Of a stretch of DNA of 64,000 bases, positions 35,394-44,594 are shown piece after piece. Within the stretch, counting starts at the first letter, position 1; each line of letters starts with the position of its first letter. This DNA comes from Desulfobacterales bacterium (GTDB lineage Bacteria > Desulfobacterota > Desulfobacteria > Desulfobacterales > SURF-7): contig JANQFQ010000042.1 in assembly GCA_028277765.1 (NCBI GenBank), positions 1-64,000 of the forward strand, in the 5' to 3' direction. Made by a program: the position numbers and the translations under genes. The notes under the pieces are model-generated. The model ran no database searches. It saw nothing but the letters and a program-made list of their open reading frames with translations, and was not told the origin of the DNA.

Positions 35394-36074
35394 TCAAATC
35401 GGTTCTGCTTCATCATGAAAATCCCCTTCTATCCCTCCCCCATCATCATATATTTCCATTGGATAATGCTTTGCGTATATATCGATAATCTCCTGGAGGG
35501 GAAGATCAGCATAATGGCCGTGATATTTCAAGTATTCCATGTGCCTTTCCCCTCTTTTATCATATTCGTGAAAAAGAGAATCTTCAGCCCCGTCAAATTC
35601 CAGTGGCTTTATCTGAAACTTCTCGCATAAAGACAAGTTAAACGCCGGTGTCGCCTTTACCCATCTTCCATTGAGATAAAACTCAGTAAAACCATGATAA
35701 TAAAACACCTCTGTCTGCATTGATTCCCTGAGCCTTTTTGTTGAAATATGATTCTTCACGTCTGCATAACCAAGCCTTGAAGGAACCCCGACCGCCCTGC
35801 CGCACGCCGCTAGGAGAACCGCCTTTGTCACGCAATACCCTTTTCCTCTTTTTAATGTATAGCTCCCCTTAAGCTTCTCAGGGTTGATACTGACGTTATA
35901 AGGATCATAAAAGATGTCATCACGAACCGCGTAAAAAACCTTGATCGCCTTATCCAGGTCTGTGCCGGCTTTTCCTACCACAGCTTCAGCGTATTCAATA
36001 ATGTCACGATTATCAGAATCGATGATCTGTGTAGCACTAAGGTAAATATCCAAATTATTGTTAGCACCGGTCAT
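35394..36074 (-). CDS. Transglutaminase-like domain protein
   Basis: 226 residues. The transglutaminase-like cysteine protease core is recognisable: GKGYCVTKAVLLAACGRAVG (catalytic Cys near residue 82), then YHGFTEFYLNGRWVKATPAFN (His and Asp/Asn region near residues 125-145). Bacterial members cleave or transfer peptide amide bonds. No signal peptide is visible, so the protein appears cytoplasmic. It stands apart from the FAD gene across a repeat. Function unknown. Confidence 0.87.
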   Translation of the reverse strand: MTGANNNLDIYLSATQIIDSDNRDIIEYAEAVVGKAGTDLDKAIKVFYAVRDDIFYDPYNVSINPEKLKGSYTLKRGKGYCVTKAVLLAACGRAVGVPSRLGYADVKNHISTKRLRESMQTEVFYYHGFTEFYLNGRWVKATPAFNLSLCEKFQIKPLEFDGAEDSLFHEYDKRGERHMEYLKYHGHYADLPLQEIIDIYAKHYPMEIYDDGGGIEGDFHDEAEPI

Positions 36075-36276
36075 ACTGTTTCTCCTTTGGGCATGTATAC
36101 CAGGGCATCATAATACATAAAATAGAAAAAAATTCAAACATCCAATTTTATGAATCGGATTATATTCCTGGATGACTCAATCGTCTGATGATGGGATTCG
36201 TAATGTGCCTTCCCCACAGGTTGGCTATTAAAATCGTTGGCAAAGGTATCAAGACGGTTCTGAAGAATACTGAACG

Positions 36277-36513
36277 CTAAAAAGGACTGTCTTTAAAATA
36301 TTCTAGGCAGGGATCACACTGGCATCTCTGCCCTGGCATCGATGTATTGTCACCGCAAGGCAAACCGGTCTCTTCACACACCAGGGACTTCGTATCCGCC
36401 GGGGGTTCCAGGCAGGCCTTACATACAGGAAACGGACCATTTACACTGTCTTCGTTAATCTCGCTTTTATCCTTTTCCTGCTTGCATATATTGCATTTAA
36501 TCATCTCCGCCAT
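36277..36513 (-). CDS. Small cysteine-rich protein, probable zinc binder
   Basis: 78 residues with ten cysteines, arranged as CNICKQ, CKACLEPP, CEETGLPC and CQCDPC, suggesting two zinc knuckles. AAGGAGG precedes the ATG. No family recognised. The 202-bp gap upstream of the transglutaminase gene contains a second minus-strand frame (stop at 36134-36136) running open without an ATG, coding RLDTFANDFNSQPVGKAHYE; it could be the decayed tail of another small gene. Confidence 0.7.
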   Translation of the reverse strand: MAEMIKCNICKQEKDKSEINEDSVNGPFPVCKACLEPPADTKSLVCEETGLPCGDNTSMPGQRCQCDPCLEYFKDSPF

Positions 36514-36624
36514 TCTTCAGACCTCCTTTCTTATCTGCGTATTTAAACTAACATTATAAATTTATACGATTCTCCAGTTCTGTCAAGGATGAATATTATT
36601 TCTTTCTTAAAACAGTTTATTCTT

Positions 36625-37206
36625 CTATTCAAGCAACCTGTTCACCGTTGCCTGAAAATGGCCAAGGTTGATCTCTTTAATCTCCACAGGAACCTGTACA
36701 AGATCATAAAACTCAAGTATTTCCTGATCTGTATAAGGCGTAACTCCAGGATCAAGCAATAGGATCCTATCAAACCAGCCGATGGTTATTCTTGCATCAT
36801 CTTCATTCAGGAGTTCATTCTTGATCGCCTTATGCATCATCCGCATCCACGCCGGTGTTATAAGCATTGTCCGATTCTGCTGTAAATCCTTTGCATTATC
36901 AGCGCCGATCAATATTTCAATACAGTTTTTCTCCAGAGGATGTTTTGCATTACACGCTTTGGCGATATCATCAATATGATGATCACAATCACATCCGTTA
37001 CCGACCAGGAACCTGATTTTTGCGTTAAGGCTTCTCGCTTCAGATATTCCCTGAATCAATTCTTTCTCTAGGCGGTCCGGATTATTATGGATCCTGTAAT
37101 CCATTTTATGAACAGCCAGGGAGGAATGTTCAGACAATACCGCGTTTAATTCATCTTCAAAAATTGGACATGCAATAAGATATTTAAGTTTTTCCCCCGC
37201 CACCAT
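36625..37206 (-). CDS. DUF1638 family protein
   Basis: 193 residues. LKYLIACPIFEDELNAVL at the N-terminus, GNGCDCDHH near residue 72 and the C-terminal FDRILLLDPGVTPYTDQEIL are the conserved blocks I associate with DUF1638, found in methanogens and sulfate reducers often near corrinoid methyltransferases. No such enzymes are visible here. Cysteines in CDCDHH could bind metal. Function unestablished. Confidence 0.72.
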   Translation of the reverse strand: MVAGEKLKYLIACPIFEDELNAVLSEHSSLAVHKMDYRIHNNPDRLEKELIQGISEARSLNAKIRFLVGNGCDCDHHIDDIAKACNAKHPLEKNCIEILIGADNAKDLQQNRTMLITPAWMRMMHKAIKNELLNEDDARITIGWFDRILLLDPGVTPYTDQEILEFYDLVQVPVEIKEINLGHFQATVNRLLE

Positions 37207-37242
37207 ACATCACTCTCATCACTATGCTTTCACCTTATGGCC

Positions 37243-37312
37243 ATCCAGTATCTAGTATCCCCGCTAAAAAGAAGCGGGATCTACGCTCCGCTACGACCAG
37301 CCATCTAGTATC
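37243..37312. repeat. CATCTAGTATCC / CCCGCTAAAAAG composite repeat
   Basis: CCATCCAGTATCTAGTATCC, then CCCGCTAAAAAGAAGCGGGA with a small CCCGCT...AGCGGG hairpin, then CTACGACCAGCCATCTAG. The same 60-bp order occurs at 10640-10730. Located in the 149-bp gap between DUF1638 and the FecR-domain gene. Confidence 0.7.
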
Positions 37313-37355
37313 CCTTCTTTCACTCAGTCCTCAGTGTCCTACTTCCCATCCAGCA

Positions 37356-38306
37356 TCAGGGATAGCAGGGAGGATCCTGACGTTGATCAGGCGGGGGCTC
37401 AGGCGGATGATCAGGTTTTTTGCTAGGCTCAATTGCCTCCCCGGTATTGACATCATCTAAGGCATTATCAGCGTCATCGCTCTCTTTTACGCCAGTATCA
37501 GTTGTATCCGTATTTTTGCCCTTCTGGTCTTGCTGTTTCTGAATTCTCTTTGATATACCGAAATCAGATTCCATATTATCCGGTGATGGCCCAGACCAGG
37601 TATTACCATCTGAATCTACCCAGCCTGATTCACCCTTGGTCAGCGTAACGCAGTTCCCGCCGTTTACATTACATAACTCCACGGTTCCCTGAAAAGTATG
37701 TACTGTAGTCACCCCTTGAGATGAATCAGCCGGTTTGGGACTACCGTCTAATGCAGGATCAGCTTTCCCGTACATAGTCCCAAACTTTGTTCCTCGGATA
37801 CCGACCGTTGCTGTAGCTGTTTTGACTCTCGCTTTGCTATTTCTGTAACTGAACAGCTTTATAAAATAGAAAATAGCTTTACCCCGAACGAGGTTGATTG
37901 TAGAGTTCTTTGATCTGTTTTTCTTGTCATTTACATATTCATCAATGCCAATTTTCGTGTTTGCACCCAGTGTTATGATATCCCTGGTGTCAAACCTGAT
38001 TTTGCAACTGGAATCTTCCAATGTAAAAAAAACATCCTGGGTATAAATCTTGTCATTTTCAGCCGCGTAATAAGCCTGCCCCGTGTTCTTATGCAATACC
38101 ACCGTATGTCCTACTGTACTCTGGATAACACCTATTGTATCAGCCCCGGCTGGTATATATTCCTGCTTTATAGAAAATCTCCTAAGATCAAACGGAAAAG
38201 AACCAGCCGGCGCCGCGTTCCTGCTTCCGGAAGATGATAACACAGGATGTGATCCGGCAAAAATAAAAACAAGTGCTACAAGCTGAATTAAAACAGTCTT
38301 TTTCAT
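37356..38306 (-). CDS. Secreted FecR-domain protein
   Basis: 316 residues. Sec signal peptide (KKTVLIQLVALVFIFAGSHP) with likely cleavage after residues 25-27. Residues about 60-210 carry a FecR domain: YTQDVFFTLEDSSCKIRFD, NLVRGKAIFYFIKLF and ATATVGIRGTKFGTMYG. FecR domains were named in iron sensing but stand-alone secreted copies often function in envelope assembly or surface structures. The tail is Asp/Glu- and Pro-rich. First in a minus-strand envelope block (37356-41600). Confidence 0.87.
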   Translation of the reverse strand: MKKTVLIQLVALVFIFAGSHPVLSSSGSRNAAPAGSFPFDLRRFSIKQEYIPAGADTIGVIQSTVGHTVVLHKNTGQAYYAAENDKIYTQDVFFTLEDSSCKIRFDTRDIITLGANTKIGIDEYVNDKKNRSKNSTINLVRGKAIFYFIKLFSYRNSKARVKTATATVGIRGTKFGTMYGKADPALDGSPKPADSSQGVTTVHTFQGTVELCNVNGGNCVTLTKGESGWVDSDGNTWSGPSPDNMESDFGISKRIQKQQDQKGKNTDTTDTGVKESDDADNALDDVNTGEAIEPSKKPDHPPEPPPDQRQDPPCYP

Positions 38307-38324
38307 ATGCTGTCTTCCTTTTTT

Positions 38325-39116
38325 TTATCTCTTTCTGATATTTGTATTTTTTACTTTTTTGAAAAAAGCGTAAAAATAATTTGCAGCTGAATTATTATCA
38401 AGTCCGTTGATTTTAGGATATTTAGCTAGATCATAATTTACATCAAACATGTCAGGGATGTGCCTGTTAAAAAACAACCGTTCAATTTTACCGAAAAGGG
38501 TGTGTTTTTTAAAAGTCGGTTTTGTGTCATATTTCTCAGTATAGGTCTCTTGTTCCACAAACACATCACTCGATTTTGCCAAAAGCAGGCTGCGCTTTAA
38601 ATCGATTAATAGAGCTTCAAATTCCACATAGTAGCGGGTTGTATATTTATAACGTACCTCATCATAAGGCTCACAGTCCTCATCCTTTTTCGACTTGTCA
38701 TCATCATCCTCTTTTGATTTTTCAGAACAGTCTTCCCGGGTAACTTCCTTATTAAAGTACTGGCTCTCCTTTGGTTCATCCTCCCAGACGACAATTGCAT
38801 AACGCAAATCCGGATGTTTTGCCCTAAGGTCAGTAACCATGCTGACCATTGTTCTTTCTTCATTGAGGCTAACCAAGGGGGCAATATCCTGGTAGAAAAG
38901 CTGTCGTTCAGCAAATGTGTTTACATCATCCATAATATAATCATGAATTAACGGGATATTATCCCCATAGGCAGCAATCCCCACAGTAGGGAAATATTCA
39001 AAATTTGTTTTGGAGAATGTAGAGTGCTTCCCCTGGTCCCGATGAACCAGGTGTACATTAGCGCATCCTGTAAACAGCAGGGCAAATAAAATATATAGTA
39101 ATAATTTTTTTTTCAT
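38325..39116 (-). CDS. Putative outer-membrane lipoprotein, unknown family
   Basis: 263 residues with a lipoprotein signal (LYILFALLFTGCANVH; lipobox FTGC, Cys18). The middle contains a very acidic/lysine loop between two cysteines (CSEKSKEDDDDKSKKDEDC), perhaps disulfide-closed. No family recognised. Its stop is 18 bp from the start of the FecR gene, so the two are likely co-expressed. Confidence 0.7.
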   Translation of the reverse strand: MKKKLLLYILFALLFTGCANVHLVHRDQGKHSTFSKTNFEYFPTVGIAAYGDNIPLIHDYIMDDVNTFAERQLFYQDIAPLVSLNEERTMVSMVTDLRAKHPDLRYAIVVWEDEPKESQYFNKEVTREDCSEKSKEDDDDKSKKDEDCEPYDEVRYKYTTRYYVEFEALLIDLKRSLLLAKSSDVFVEQETYTEKYDTKPTFKKHTLFGKIERLFFNRHIPDMFDVNYDLAKYPKINGLDNNSAANYFYAFFKKVKNTNIRKR

Positions 39117-39135
39117 TTATACTCCGTTCGATCGA

Positions 39136-39750
39136 TTATTTTATAAGCCCAGCCCTCCTTTTAACATTAAGTAGACCCGGACTGTTGTGCAAATACATGG
39201 ATGGAGATTGATATCCCGCGTCAATAAAATGCTGTTCCAATCTGTCAAAAAGTACCGGCTGATCAGGCCATCTGAATGTTTTGTCTGTTCGCCGGAATCC
39301 TTCCCATACATCCCTAAGACTCGGTTCATTAGAAAACACTTTATCCATCGCCCTGTCGCACAGGAACAGAGCACATACGATCGGTTTAACTTTCCACATG
39401 CAACCTGATCCATTTAGATAAACACATTTGATCCCGCTATTCGGCTGCCTGAGACGGTCCATTATCATGCTAATATCGCTTTTTTTAGATAAAAGCACAT
39501 TTACGACAACATCAGCAAAAAATATAATGATGCTGTCTTTTCCGCAACAGGCGCTCAGCTTGCTATGATAACATTTCTCAGTGCATTCATCCGTAAAATG
39601 ATCGACTAGAAACACATCAATTTGTTTGCGAAATTGAAGATACCCGTCAAGTTCAATAAGGAGTAATTGTTTATCTTCACTCGCAATGGAAGCAAGATGT
39701 TCTGTTACAATGATATAGTCATCTAACTGGTCTTTCTGATATGCATTCAT
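39136..39750 (-). CDS. Cysteine-rich protein of unknown function
   Basis: 204 residues. Cysteine positions DECTEKCYHSKLSACCGKDS (about 55-74), CVYLNGSGCMWKVKPIVCAL (about 108-128) and LCDRAMD suggest a metal or Fe-S site like that in YkgJ-type Cys-cluster proteins, though the order differs. No signal peptide. The gene ends 20 bp before the lipoprotein gene starts. Confidence 0.6.
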   Translation of the reverse strand: MNAYQKDQLDDYIIVTEHLASIASEDKQLLLIELDGYLQFRKQIDVFLVDHFTDECTEKCYHSKLSACCGKDSIIIFFADVVVNVLLSKKSDISMIMDRLRQPNSGIKCVYLNGSGCMWKVKPIVCALFLCDRAMDKVFSNEPSLRDVWEGFRRTDKTFRWPDQPVLFDRLEQHFIDAGYQSPSMYLHNSPGLLNVKRRAGLIK

Positions 39751-39876
39751 ACAAAAATTATTTCAAGTATATGGTCAAGTGTTTAAAAGATATTAAGCCT
39801 TCTGATAAGAAGACATAGGTTTCTCCTTATAGGGGCACCCATTAAAGAGCTTCTCAAACACTCACCAACGGATAGT

Positions 39877-40929
39877 TCACTTCCCTTGTAATCCTCTTTT
39901 TACTATTTCATCTTTTATTATTTCCGCAATAACCTGGTTGCCATAAGCGGTTGGATGCCATTGGCACCAGTGCAGCTTTGTCGCGTCATGATCATGGACT
40001 TTGCGGAAATAATCTAAAAGGTTAATGTACTGCAGACCCAGCCTGCCGCAAGTATCTGTGATATAATCATAATCGCTTGTATAATCCGAAAACTTGTCAC
40101 TCCCTTCGAATTCCGGGAAGATCAGTACAAGAGGTTTGAAACCATTTTTTTGAGCAGCTATACTGAATTCATTAAGACCAATATCAATAATATCTCCATC
40201 ATAAATATATCCATTATTTCTTAACCATATATTCAGATCGCCTACATTTTTTTCACCATGGCGTTGCAGCGCCTTTATCCTTACAGCGCAAAAAAGAAAG
40301 AGCTTGCTCCTTGATAAACTCCTTAACGCAGGGTTTACCAGATAATATAAAAGTGTCTTGTTTTCCTGTAATGCTTGAATAAATTTTGGGCTCTGCAGGT
40401 CAGAGTCATTACTATTGTCATTAACACAGGTCTGTAGTATCACGATGTCAGGATCATATTTAAGCCCCTTAACCTTAAGATACTCGACTTCGTTAATCGT
40501 GTTATAACCGCTTACACCAAAATTCATGACCTCCCATGATTTTCCAAAAATATTATCCTTGTTTAATATTGTTTCAAGTTTAGAGCAGTAAGTGGCCTCA
40601 TCTTCCGCAAGCCCGCATCCAAATGTTACTGAGTCGCCTAAGCTCATTATCCTTACATGATCACCGCTCTTTTTTTTCACAGGACAAATCTTTCCTCTGT
40701 AACCATCTTTGTTGATATTTATGGTTGGCCCGGCCATTTGTCCGTTCGGTCGCGGCACATAGCGGAGTTTGGGGTTTGTTGAGAAAATATAGCCTTCGTA
40801 TGTAATATCTTCAACTTTCGGGGCAAGATCCAGACCTCTTATCACTGCTTCAAGAACTAATAATACCAGCAGGAAACTAGCGATTACCAGAAAGCCATTT
40901 TTCAATATTCGCTTCGATTTTCTTCTCAC
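39877..40929 (-). CDS. Membrane-anchored SGNH/GDSL hydrolase
   Basis: 350 residues. A membrane anchor near residues 13-32 (VIASFLLVLLVLEAVIRG) leads to an SGNH hydrolase fold: block I SLGDSVTFGCG (nucleophile Ser near residue 95), block III NDNSND, and block V WCQWHPTAYG (His near 327). Such enzymes cleave or transfer O-acyl groups on polysaccharides or lipids at the cell envelope. No acetyltransferase partner is nearby. Substrate unknown. Confidence 0.87.
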   Translation of the reverse strand: MRRKSKRILKNGFLVIASFLLVLLVLEAVIRGLDLAPKVEDITYEGYIFSTNPKLRYVPRPNGQMAGPTININKDGYRGKICPVKKKSGDHVRIMSLGDSVTFGCGLAEDEATYCSKLETILNKDNIFGKSWEVMNFGVSGYNTINEVEYLKVKGLKYDPDIVILQTCVNDNSNDSDLQSPKFIQALQENKTLLYYLVNPALRSLSRSKLFLFCAVRIKALQRHGEKNVGDLNIWLRNNGYIYDGDIIDIGLNEFSIAAQKNGFKPLVLIFPEFEGSDKFSDYTSDYDYITDTCGRLGLQYINLLDYFRKVHDHDATKLHWCQWHPTAYGNQVIAEIIKDEIVKRGLQGK

Positions 40930-40961
40930 ATAATGTCCTAATTAATAAAGGCTTCAACTAT

Positions 40962-41600
40962 TTATCTGAAAGAAAATACCATTTCCGAGCGTCGGTTCAG
41001 TGCTCTGCCTTCCTTTGTATCATTATCAGACACGGGATGTGTCTCTCCAGAATACTCCTGGTCCGTTTCAATGTCATCCATGATAATCTGGGCAGAGACT
41101 GTCTTATAAGCTGTCAAAGCCCGCCGTTTAGAAAGTTTATCATTATATGCAGACGGACCGATTGAATCCGTATGTCCTTCTATGGCAATCTTTACAATGA
41201 GGTCACTATTTTCCGAGACTCTCTTTAATGTCTTAATAAAATGATCCTGCGTAGCAGTGTCTAGCTCTGATTTGTCAAATCCGAACCGGACAATAATCTG
41301 ATATTCATTATCCGACAGCTTCCCTGCGGTAATATTTTTCAGGTTTAGTACTGGCAGTTCTTCAACAATATTCGGGCTGATAATTTCCTCTGGCTCAGGT
41401 TGGCTCACTTCTGCTGTCACTTCATCAGCTGCTTCCTCTGATGGCTCTTCTGGTACCACTGTTTCCTGAACCGGTTCCGGAGCAGGCGGTTTTTCTTCCT
41501 GATCTTTTTTGCCGGCAAAGAATAACAAACCTGCGGCTAAAAGGAGAATTAAAATTACAATCACGATCACTTTTGTTTTTTTGTTATCATACGCTGTCAT
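40962..41600 (-). CDS. OmpA-like peptidoglycan-binding protein with N-terminal membrane anchor
   Basis: 212 residues. One membrane helix at 11-29 (VIVIVILILLLAAGLLFF), a Pro/Glu-rich linker (36-75), then an OmpA-C domain: FGFDKSELDTATQDHF, IAIEGHTDSIGPSAYN and SKRRALTAYKTV. It should tether the inner membrane to peptidoglycan. AGGAGG precedes the ATG. It is the promoter-proximal gene of the minus-strand envelope block. Confidence 0.9.
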   Translation of the reverse strand: MTAYDNKKTKVIVIVILILLLAAGLLFFAGKKDQEEKPPAPEPVQETVVPEEPSEEAADEVTAEVSQPEPEEIISPNIVEELPVLNLKNITAGKLSDNEYQIIVRFGFDKSELDTATQDHFIKTLKRVSENSDLIVKIAIEGHTDSIGPSAYNDKLSKRRALTAYKTVSAQIIMDDIETDQEYSGETHPVSDNDTKEGRALNRRSEMVFSFR

Positions 41601-41854
41601 TTTTACCTCCTTTAATTAAAAAAGGGATTAAAAACGCTTACATTAATATCTCTTTTTTACATTTCTTTTAGCTGCAGCACCAGGCCAGGAAATACCATAA
41701 AACTGAAATTAAATGCCTGCGGATTTATTTCAAGAGCAAGAAGATAGATGAACACAACTATCAATATCCCATTCTTTAAGTAAGGTCAAGAAATTTAGAT
41801 AGTTGAAAAAAAACAAGTCGATCCGCACACTGCCACATTGTGGTACTTTTTTCC

Positions 41855-41882
41855 TTGACAAAAAAACTACCATCCTTACATT
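41855..41882 (+). promoter_or_regulatory. Candidate sigma-70 promoter of small protein gene
   Basis: TTGACA (41855-41860), a 16-bp spacer and TACATT (41877-41882), 34 bp before the ATG. The remainder of the 316-bp gap 41601-41916 has a CCACATTGTGG palindrome at about 41833 and no gene. Confidence 0.5.
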
Positions 41883-41916
41883 TTTGTTAGGTAACAACCC
41901 AATAAAGGAGGCAGTA

Positions 41917-42114
41917 ATGATCCGATCACCATGTAAAGGCTGTGATAATGAGCTTAAATCCAAAAAAAAATGTCTGAAAAGGTGTAGAACCCTTCATGGC
42001 ATACAGAAATATTCTGCAATCTTTAATGAAGAGGCTTATACAGACCAGGACTATATTATAGAAGAAGGGATGGTCATCATCGACGTCTCTTGTTTATCTG
42101 ATGATGAGCAATAA
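41917..42114 (+). CDS. Small cysteine-containing protein
   Basis: 65 residues from ATG 41917 with AAAGGAGG just upstream; the frame is open further but that part has no initiation signal. Four cysteines near the N-terminus: CKGC and CLKRC. The rest is acidic (EEAYTDQDYIIEEGMVII). It could bind zinc. No family recognised. Confidence 0.7.
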   Translation: MIRSPCKGCDNELKSKKKCLKRCRTLHGIQKYSAIFNEEAYTDQDYIIEEGMVIIDVSCLSDDEQ

Positions 42115-42139
42115 TCCTTCAATATAATTCTTCAATATT

Positions 42140-42718
42140 TTAAACAGCGTTTATTTTCTTCAACAGCCATGCCATGTTCTGCCCCAATTCCTTCATGGTC
42201 AGGATGCCTTCTTCATCTTTCTCAACATCCCCCTTTTCAAGCCCAAAACCCATGTTCCAGTAAACCGATCCGGGGATAACCATGCTATTTATCAGAAAAA
42301 AATGGTTGATGGAATTAAACGCGTGTATCTCCCCGCCGCGTCTGACAGCCACAACTGCCGCGCCAACCTTTCTTCTGTACATGTTGTTATTCGCCTTCCC
42401 CACGAGTCCGGCCCTGTCAATAAGCGCCTTTAATTCAGTTGAGATATTCGCGAAATAGGTGGGGGACCCTAAAATAATGCCGTCTGCTTCATCCATTTTC
42501 GCAATACACTCATTTAAAACATCGTCCTTGACAGTGCATTCTTTGTCTTGTTTTTCAAAACACTTGTAGCACGCAAGACATCCCCTGATCTGTTTCCCGG
42601 CAAGCTGATACAGCTCAGTTTCAATCCCTTCGCTCTTGAGTTCTTCAAGTACATAATTGATAAGAATGGCAGTATTGCTATCTTTCCTGGCGCTCCCGTT
42701 AAACGCTATAACTTTCAT
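42140..42718 (-). CDS. Iron-sulfur flavoprotein-like reductase (flavodoxin fold), copy 1
   Basis: 192 residues. Flavodoxin-fold FMN site: FNGSARKDSNTAILINYVLE at the N-terminus and GSPTYFANIS. A compact cysteine array CLACYKCFEKQDKEC (CX2CX2CX7C, near residues 48-62) matches the [4Fe-4S] site of iron-sulfur flavoproteins of methanogens and sulfate reducers, which transfer electrons to O2, quinones or other acceptors. A paralogue is encoded at 43189-43764. Confidence 0.85.
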   Translation of the reverse strand: MKVIAFNGSARKDSNTAILINYVLEELKSEGIETELYQLAGKQIRGCLACYKCFEKQDKECTVKDDVLNECIAKMDEADGIILGSPTYFANISTELKALIDRAGLVGKANNNMYRRKVGAAVVAVRRGGEIHAFNSINHFFLINSMVIPGSVYWNMGFGLEKGDVEKDEEGILTMKELGQNMAWLLKKINAV

Positions 42719-42897
42719 TATTATTCCTCCTAACTATATTTAAAATAAGATTTTATATCGTATCCTTTTGAAATATGCAATAAAACTGCGTTTTTTATCA
42801 TTCTCTAAACAAAGTCCTTATGAAAAATTCGGACTAATCAATAACCTTGACCTGTATATCTTTTTTATAATATCTTTCAAAAAGAAGGATATATTTC

Positions 42898-43167
42898 ATG
42901 AGCGACAATAAAAACATAATAAACTCTTTGGGCATATGGTCCATTCTGCTTCTTTCCTTCTGCCTGCTTTTAAAGGGCGGTTTTGATATAAAAATGAATA
43001 AGGACTGGGGCGAAACCCTGATTGTAAGCGGGGCTGTTGGTATGATTTTAGGATTTTTCTGGGATTTTAATTCTCATAGGAAAGAAGGGAATATCATAAA
43101 CTCCCTTATCTCCCTTATCTGCGCTATCATTCTCATCTTCGCGCTTTATTTTGCTTTTCAAGGTTAA
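42898..43167 (+). CDS. Small membrane protein, unknown
   Basis: 89 residues with three hydrophobic segments (about 10-26, 43-62 and 70-88). AAGAAGGA precedes the ATG. The last segment contains NSLISLICAIILIFALYFAF. Between the two flavoprotein genes but on the opposite strand. No family recognised. Confidence 0.6.
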   Translation: MSDNKNIINSLGIWSILLLSFCLLLKGGFDIKMNKDWGETLIVSGAVGMILGFFWDFNSHRKEGNIINSLISLICAIILIFALYFAFQG

Positions 43168-43188
43168 AAAAACAGGAGAGCTCTACTT

Positions 43189-43764
43189 TCAGCCATCAAC
43201 TAAAACTCTTTTTGCTGTTTCTTCAGCCATCCCCAGCACATCATCTCTTTTAAGTACGTCGTCAGGCCCCATAAGTCCACAGCCGCGAATAAGGTGATTA
43301 TCTTCGAAGCCCATCATTTGAAAAATAAAATCGTATTTTGGAAAGATATCCGCGAAAAAATCTTCATCAGGCTGGCCTTGGGTGATAATAAACACAAGCT
43401 TTTTCCCGGACAGGCGACTAGTTGGAGACTGGTTCTGAAAATCAGGAACAAGAAATGAAAACGCGCGGTCAATAAACGCCTTAGTCTGTGATGTTACATC
43501 AGCCAGATAAACCGCGGTTGAAAACAGCAGTATATCCGCTTTCTCCACTGCTGCGAGCACCCCTGTCAGATCATCATCCAGCGCGCACCTGTCATGGGTG
43601 GCTTTACACGCCATGCACCCCTGGCATCCTTTAAAATCAAGTTTGTTAAGAACAAATGTTTCCGTCTTTGCACCTAGTTTTTCAGCAGTCTCAATAAAAC
43701 GGTTTGCTATTGCTGCCCCATTTCCCTTTGCCCTTGGACTTCCTGTTAGACATACAATTTTCAT
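43189..43764 (-). CDS. Iron-sulfur flavoprotein-like reductase (flavodoxin fold), copy 2
   Basis: 191 residues. LTGSPRAKGNGAAIANRFIE for the FMN phosphate and STAVYLADVTSQTK for the isoalloxazine loop; the cysteine array CQGCMACKATHDRC (CX2CX2CX6C) lies near residues 48-61. Similar to the 42140-42718 gene, probably from duplication. Function as an oxidoreductase is inferred. Confidence 0.85.
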   Translation of the reverse strand: MKIVCLTGSPRAKGNGAAIANRFIETAEKLGAKTETFVLNKLDFKGCQGCMACKATHDRCALDDDLTGVLAAVEKADILLFSTAVYLADVTSQTKAFIDRAFSFLVPDFQNQSPTSRLSGKKLVFIITQGQPDEDFFADIFPKYDFIFQMMGFEDNHLIRGCGLMGPDDVLKRDDVLGMAEETAKRVLVDG

Positions 43765-43802
43765 ATCAACTCCTAAATTACACTATCAATTTTTATAGCA
43801 CA

Positions 43803-43950
43803 CGGATGACACTGATAACACAGATTTTCACGGATAAAGACGGTTTTGTTGGTTTCATTGGTCTAATTGGTTCCATTGGTTCGAATGATGATGTTAACCA
43901 ATCTAACGAATTCAAAAAACTTAAACCAATTAAACCATTTATCCTCTTAT
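43803..43950. repeat. ATTGGTTTCATTGG repeat, second copy
   Basis: ACGGATGACACTGATAACAC dispersed repeat words (43801-43845) followed by TTGGTTTCATTGGTCTAATT, GATGATGTTAACCAATCTAA and CGAATT, closely related to 9497-9592. Located between the RidA gene and flavoprotein copy 2. Confidence 0.65.
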
Positions 43951-43969
43951 CTCTATCCACTCAGCTCTT

Positions 43970-44362
43970 TCAGGCATCTAACTTAGACCCAGCAAACGCC
44001 ACACACTCTATCTCCACTAACGCATCCAAGGGCAGGCGGGCCACCTCTACGGTCGCCCTTGCCGGCTTATACATGTCGAATGTCTCAGCATACACAGCAT
44101 TCATAGCGGCAAAATCATCTATATTTTTCAGGTACACGGTGGTCTTAACAACATTTTTCATTCTAAGTTCGGAGGTCTTCAAAACCGCTTTCAGGTTTTT
44201 CAGCGCCTGAGCTGTTTGAGCTTCAATGTCCTCACCGGCAAGTTCGTTCGTTTCAGGATCGATCCCCACCTGTCCTGAGCAAAACATAAAATCCCCTGCC
44301 CGGACAGCCTGGGAATAAGGTCCTATAGCAGCAGGAGCTTCTTGTGTGCTTACAAATTCCAT
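43970..44362 (-). CDS. ridA: RidA family enamine/imine deaminase
   Basis: 130 residues. Conserved RidA blocks: APAAIGPYSQAVRAG, CSGQVGIDPETNEL and ATVEVARLPLDALVEIECVA, with the substrate-binding Arg in RATVEVARLP. RidA hydrolyses reactive 2-aminoacrylate and related imines produced by PLP enzymes. Single gene with GGGAGGAAAAA before the ATG. Confidence 0.93.
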   Translation of the reverse strand: MEFVSTQEAPAAIGPYSQAVRAGDFMFCSGQVGIDPETNELAGEDIEAQTAQALKNLKAVLKTSELRMKNVVKTTVYLKNIDDFAAMNAVYAETFDMYKPARATVEVARLPLDALVEIECVAFAGSKLDA

Positions 44363-44594
44363 TTTTTCCTCCCTGTATTTATCATTGAGACATGATATTT
44401 AATTGTGTACTTTGTTAATATACAGCAATAAAATTCCGGTCAAGATAAAAACCAGTTTGCCGCGCGGCTGAAGGTTTTAAAAAAAAGCTTTCTTAACGAA
44501 ACATTCATTAAACAAAAAAATGAACAGGTATAAATCAATGATGTTATTGACTTTTCTGGATCATTATTATAAAAAGAACATTACGGTGTACGAT

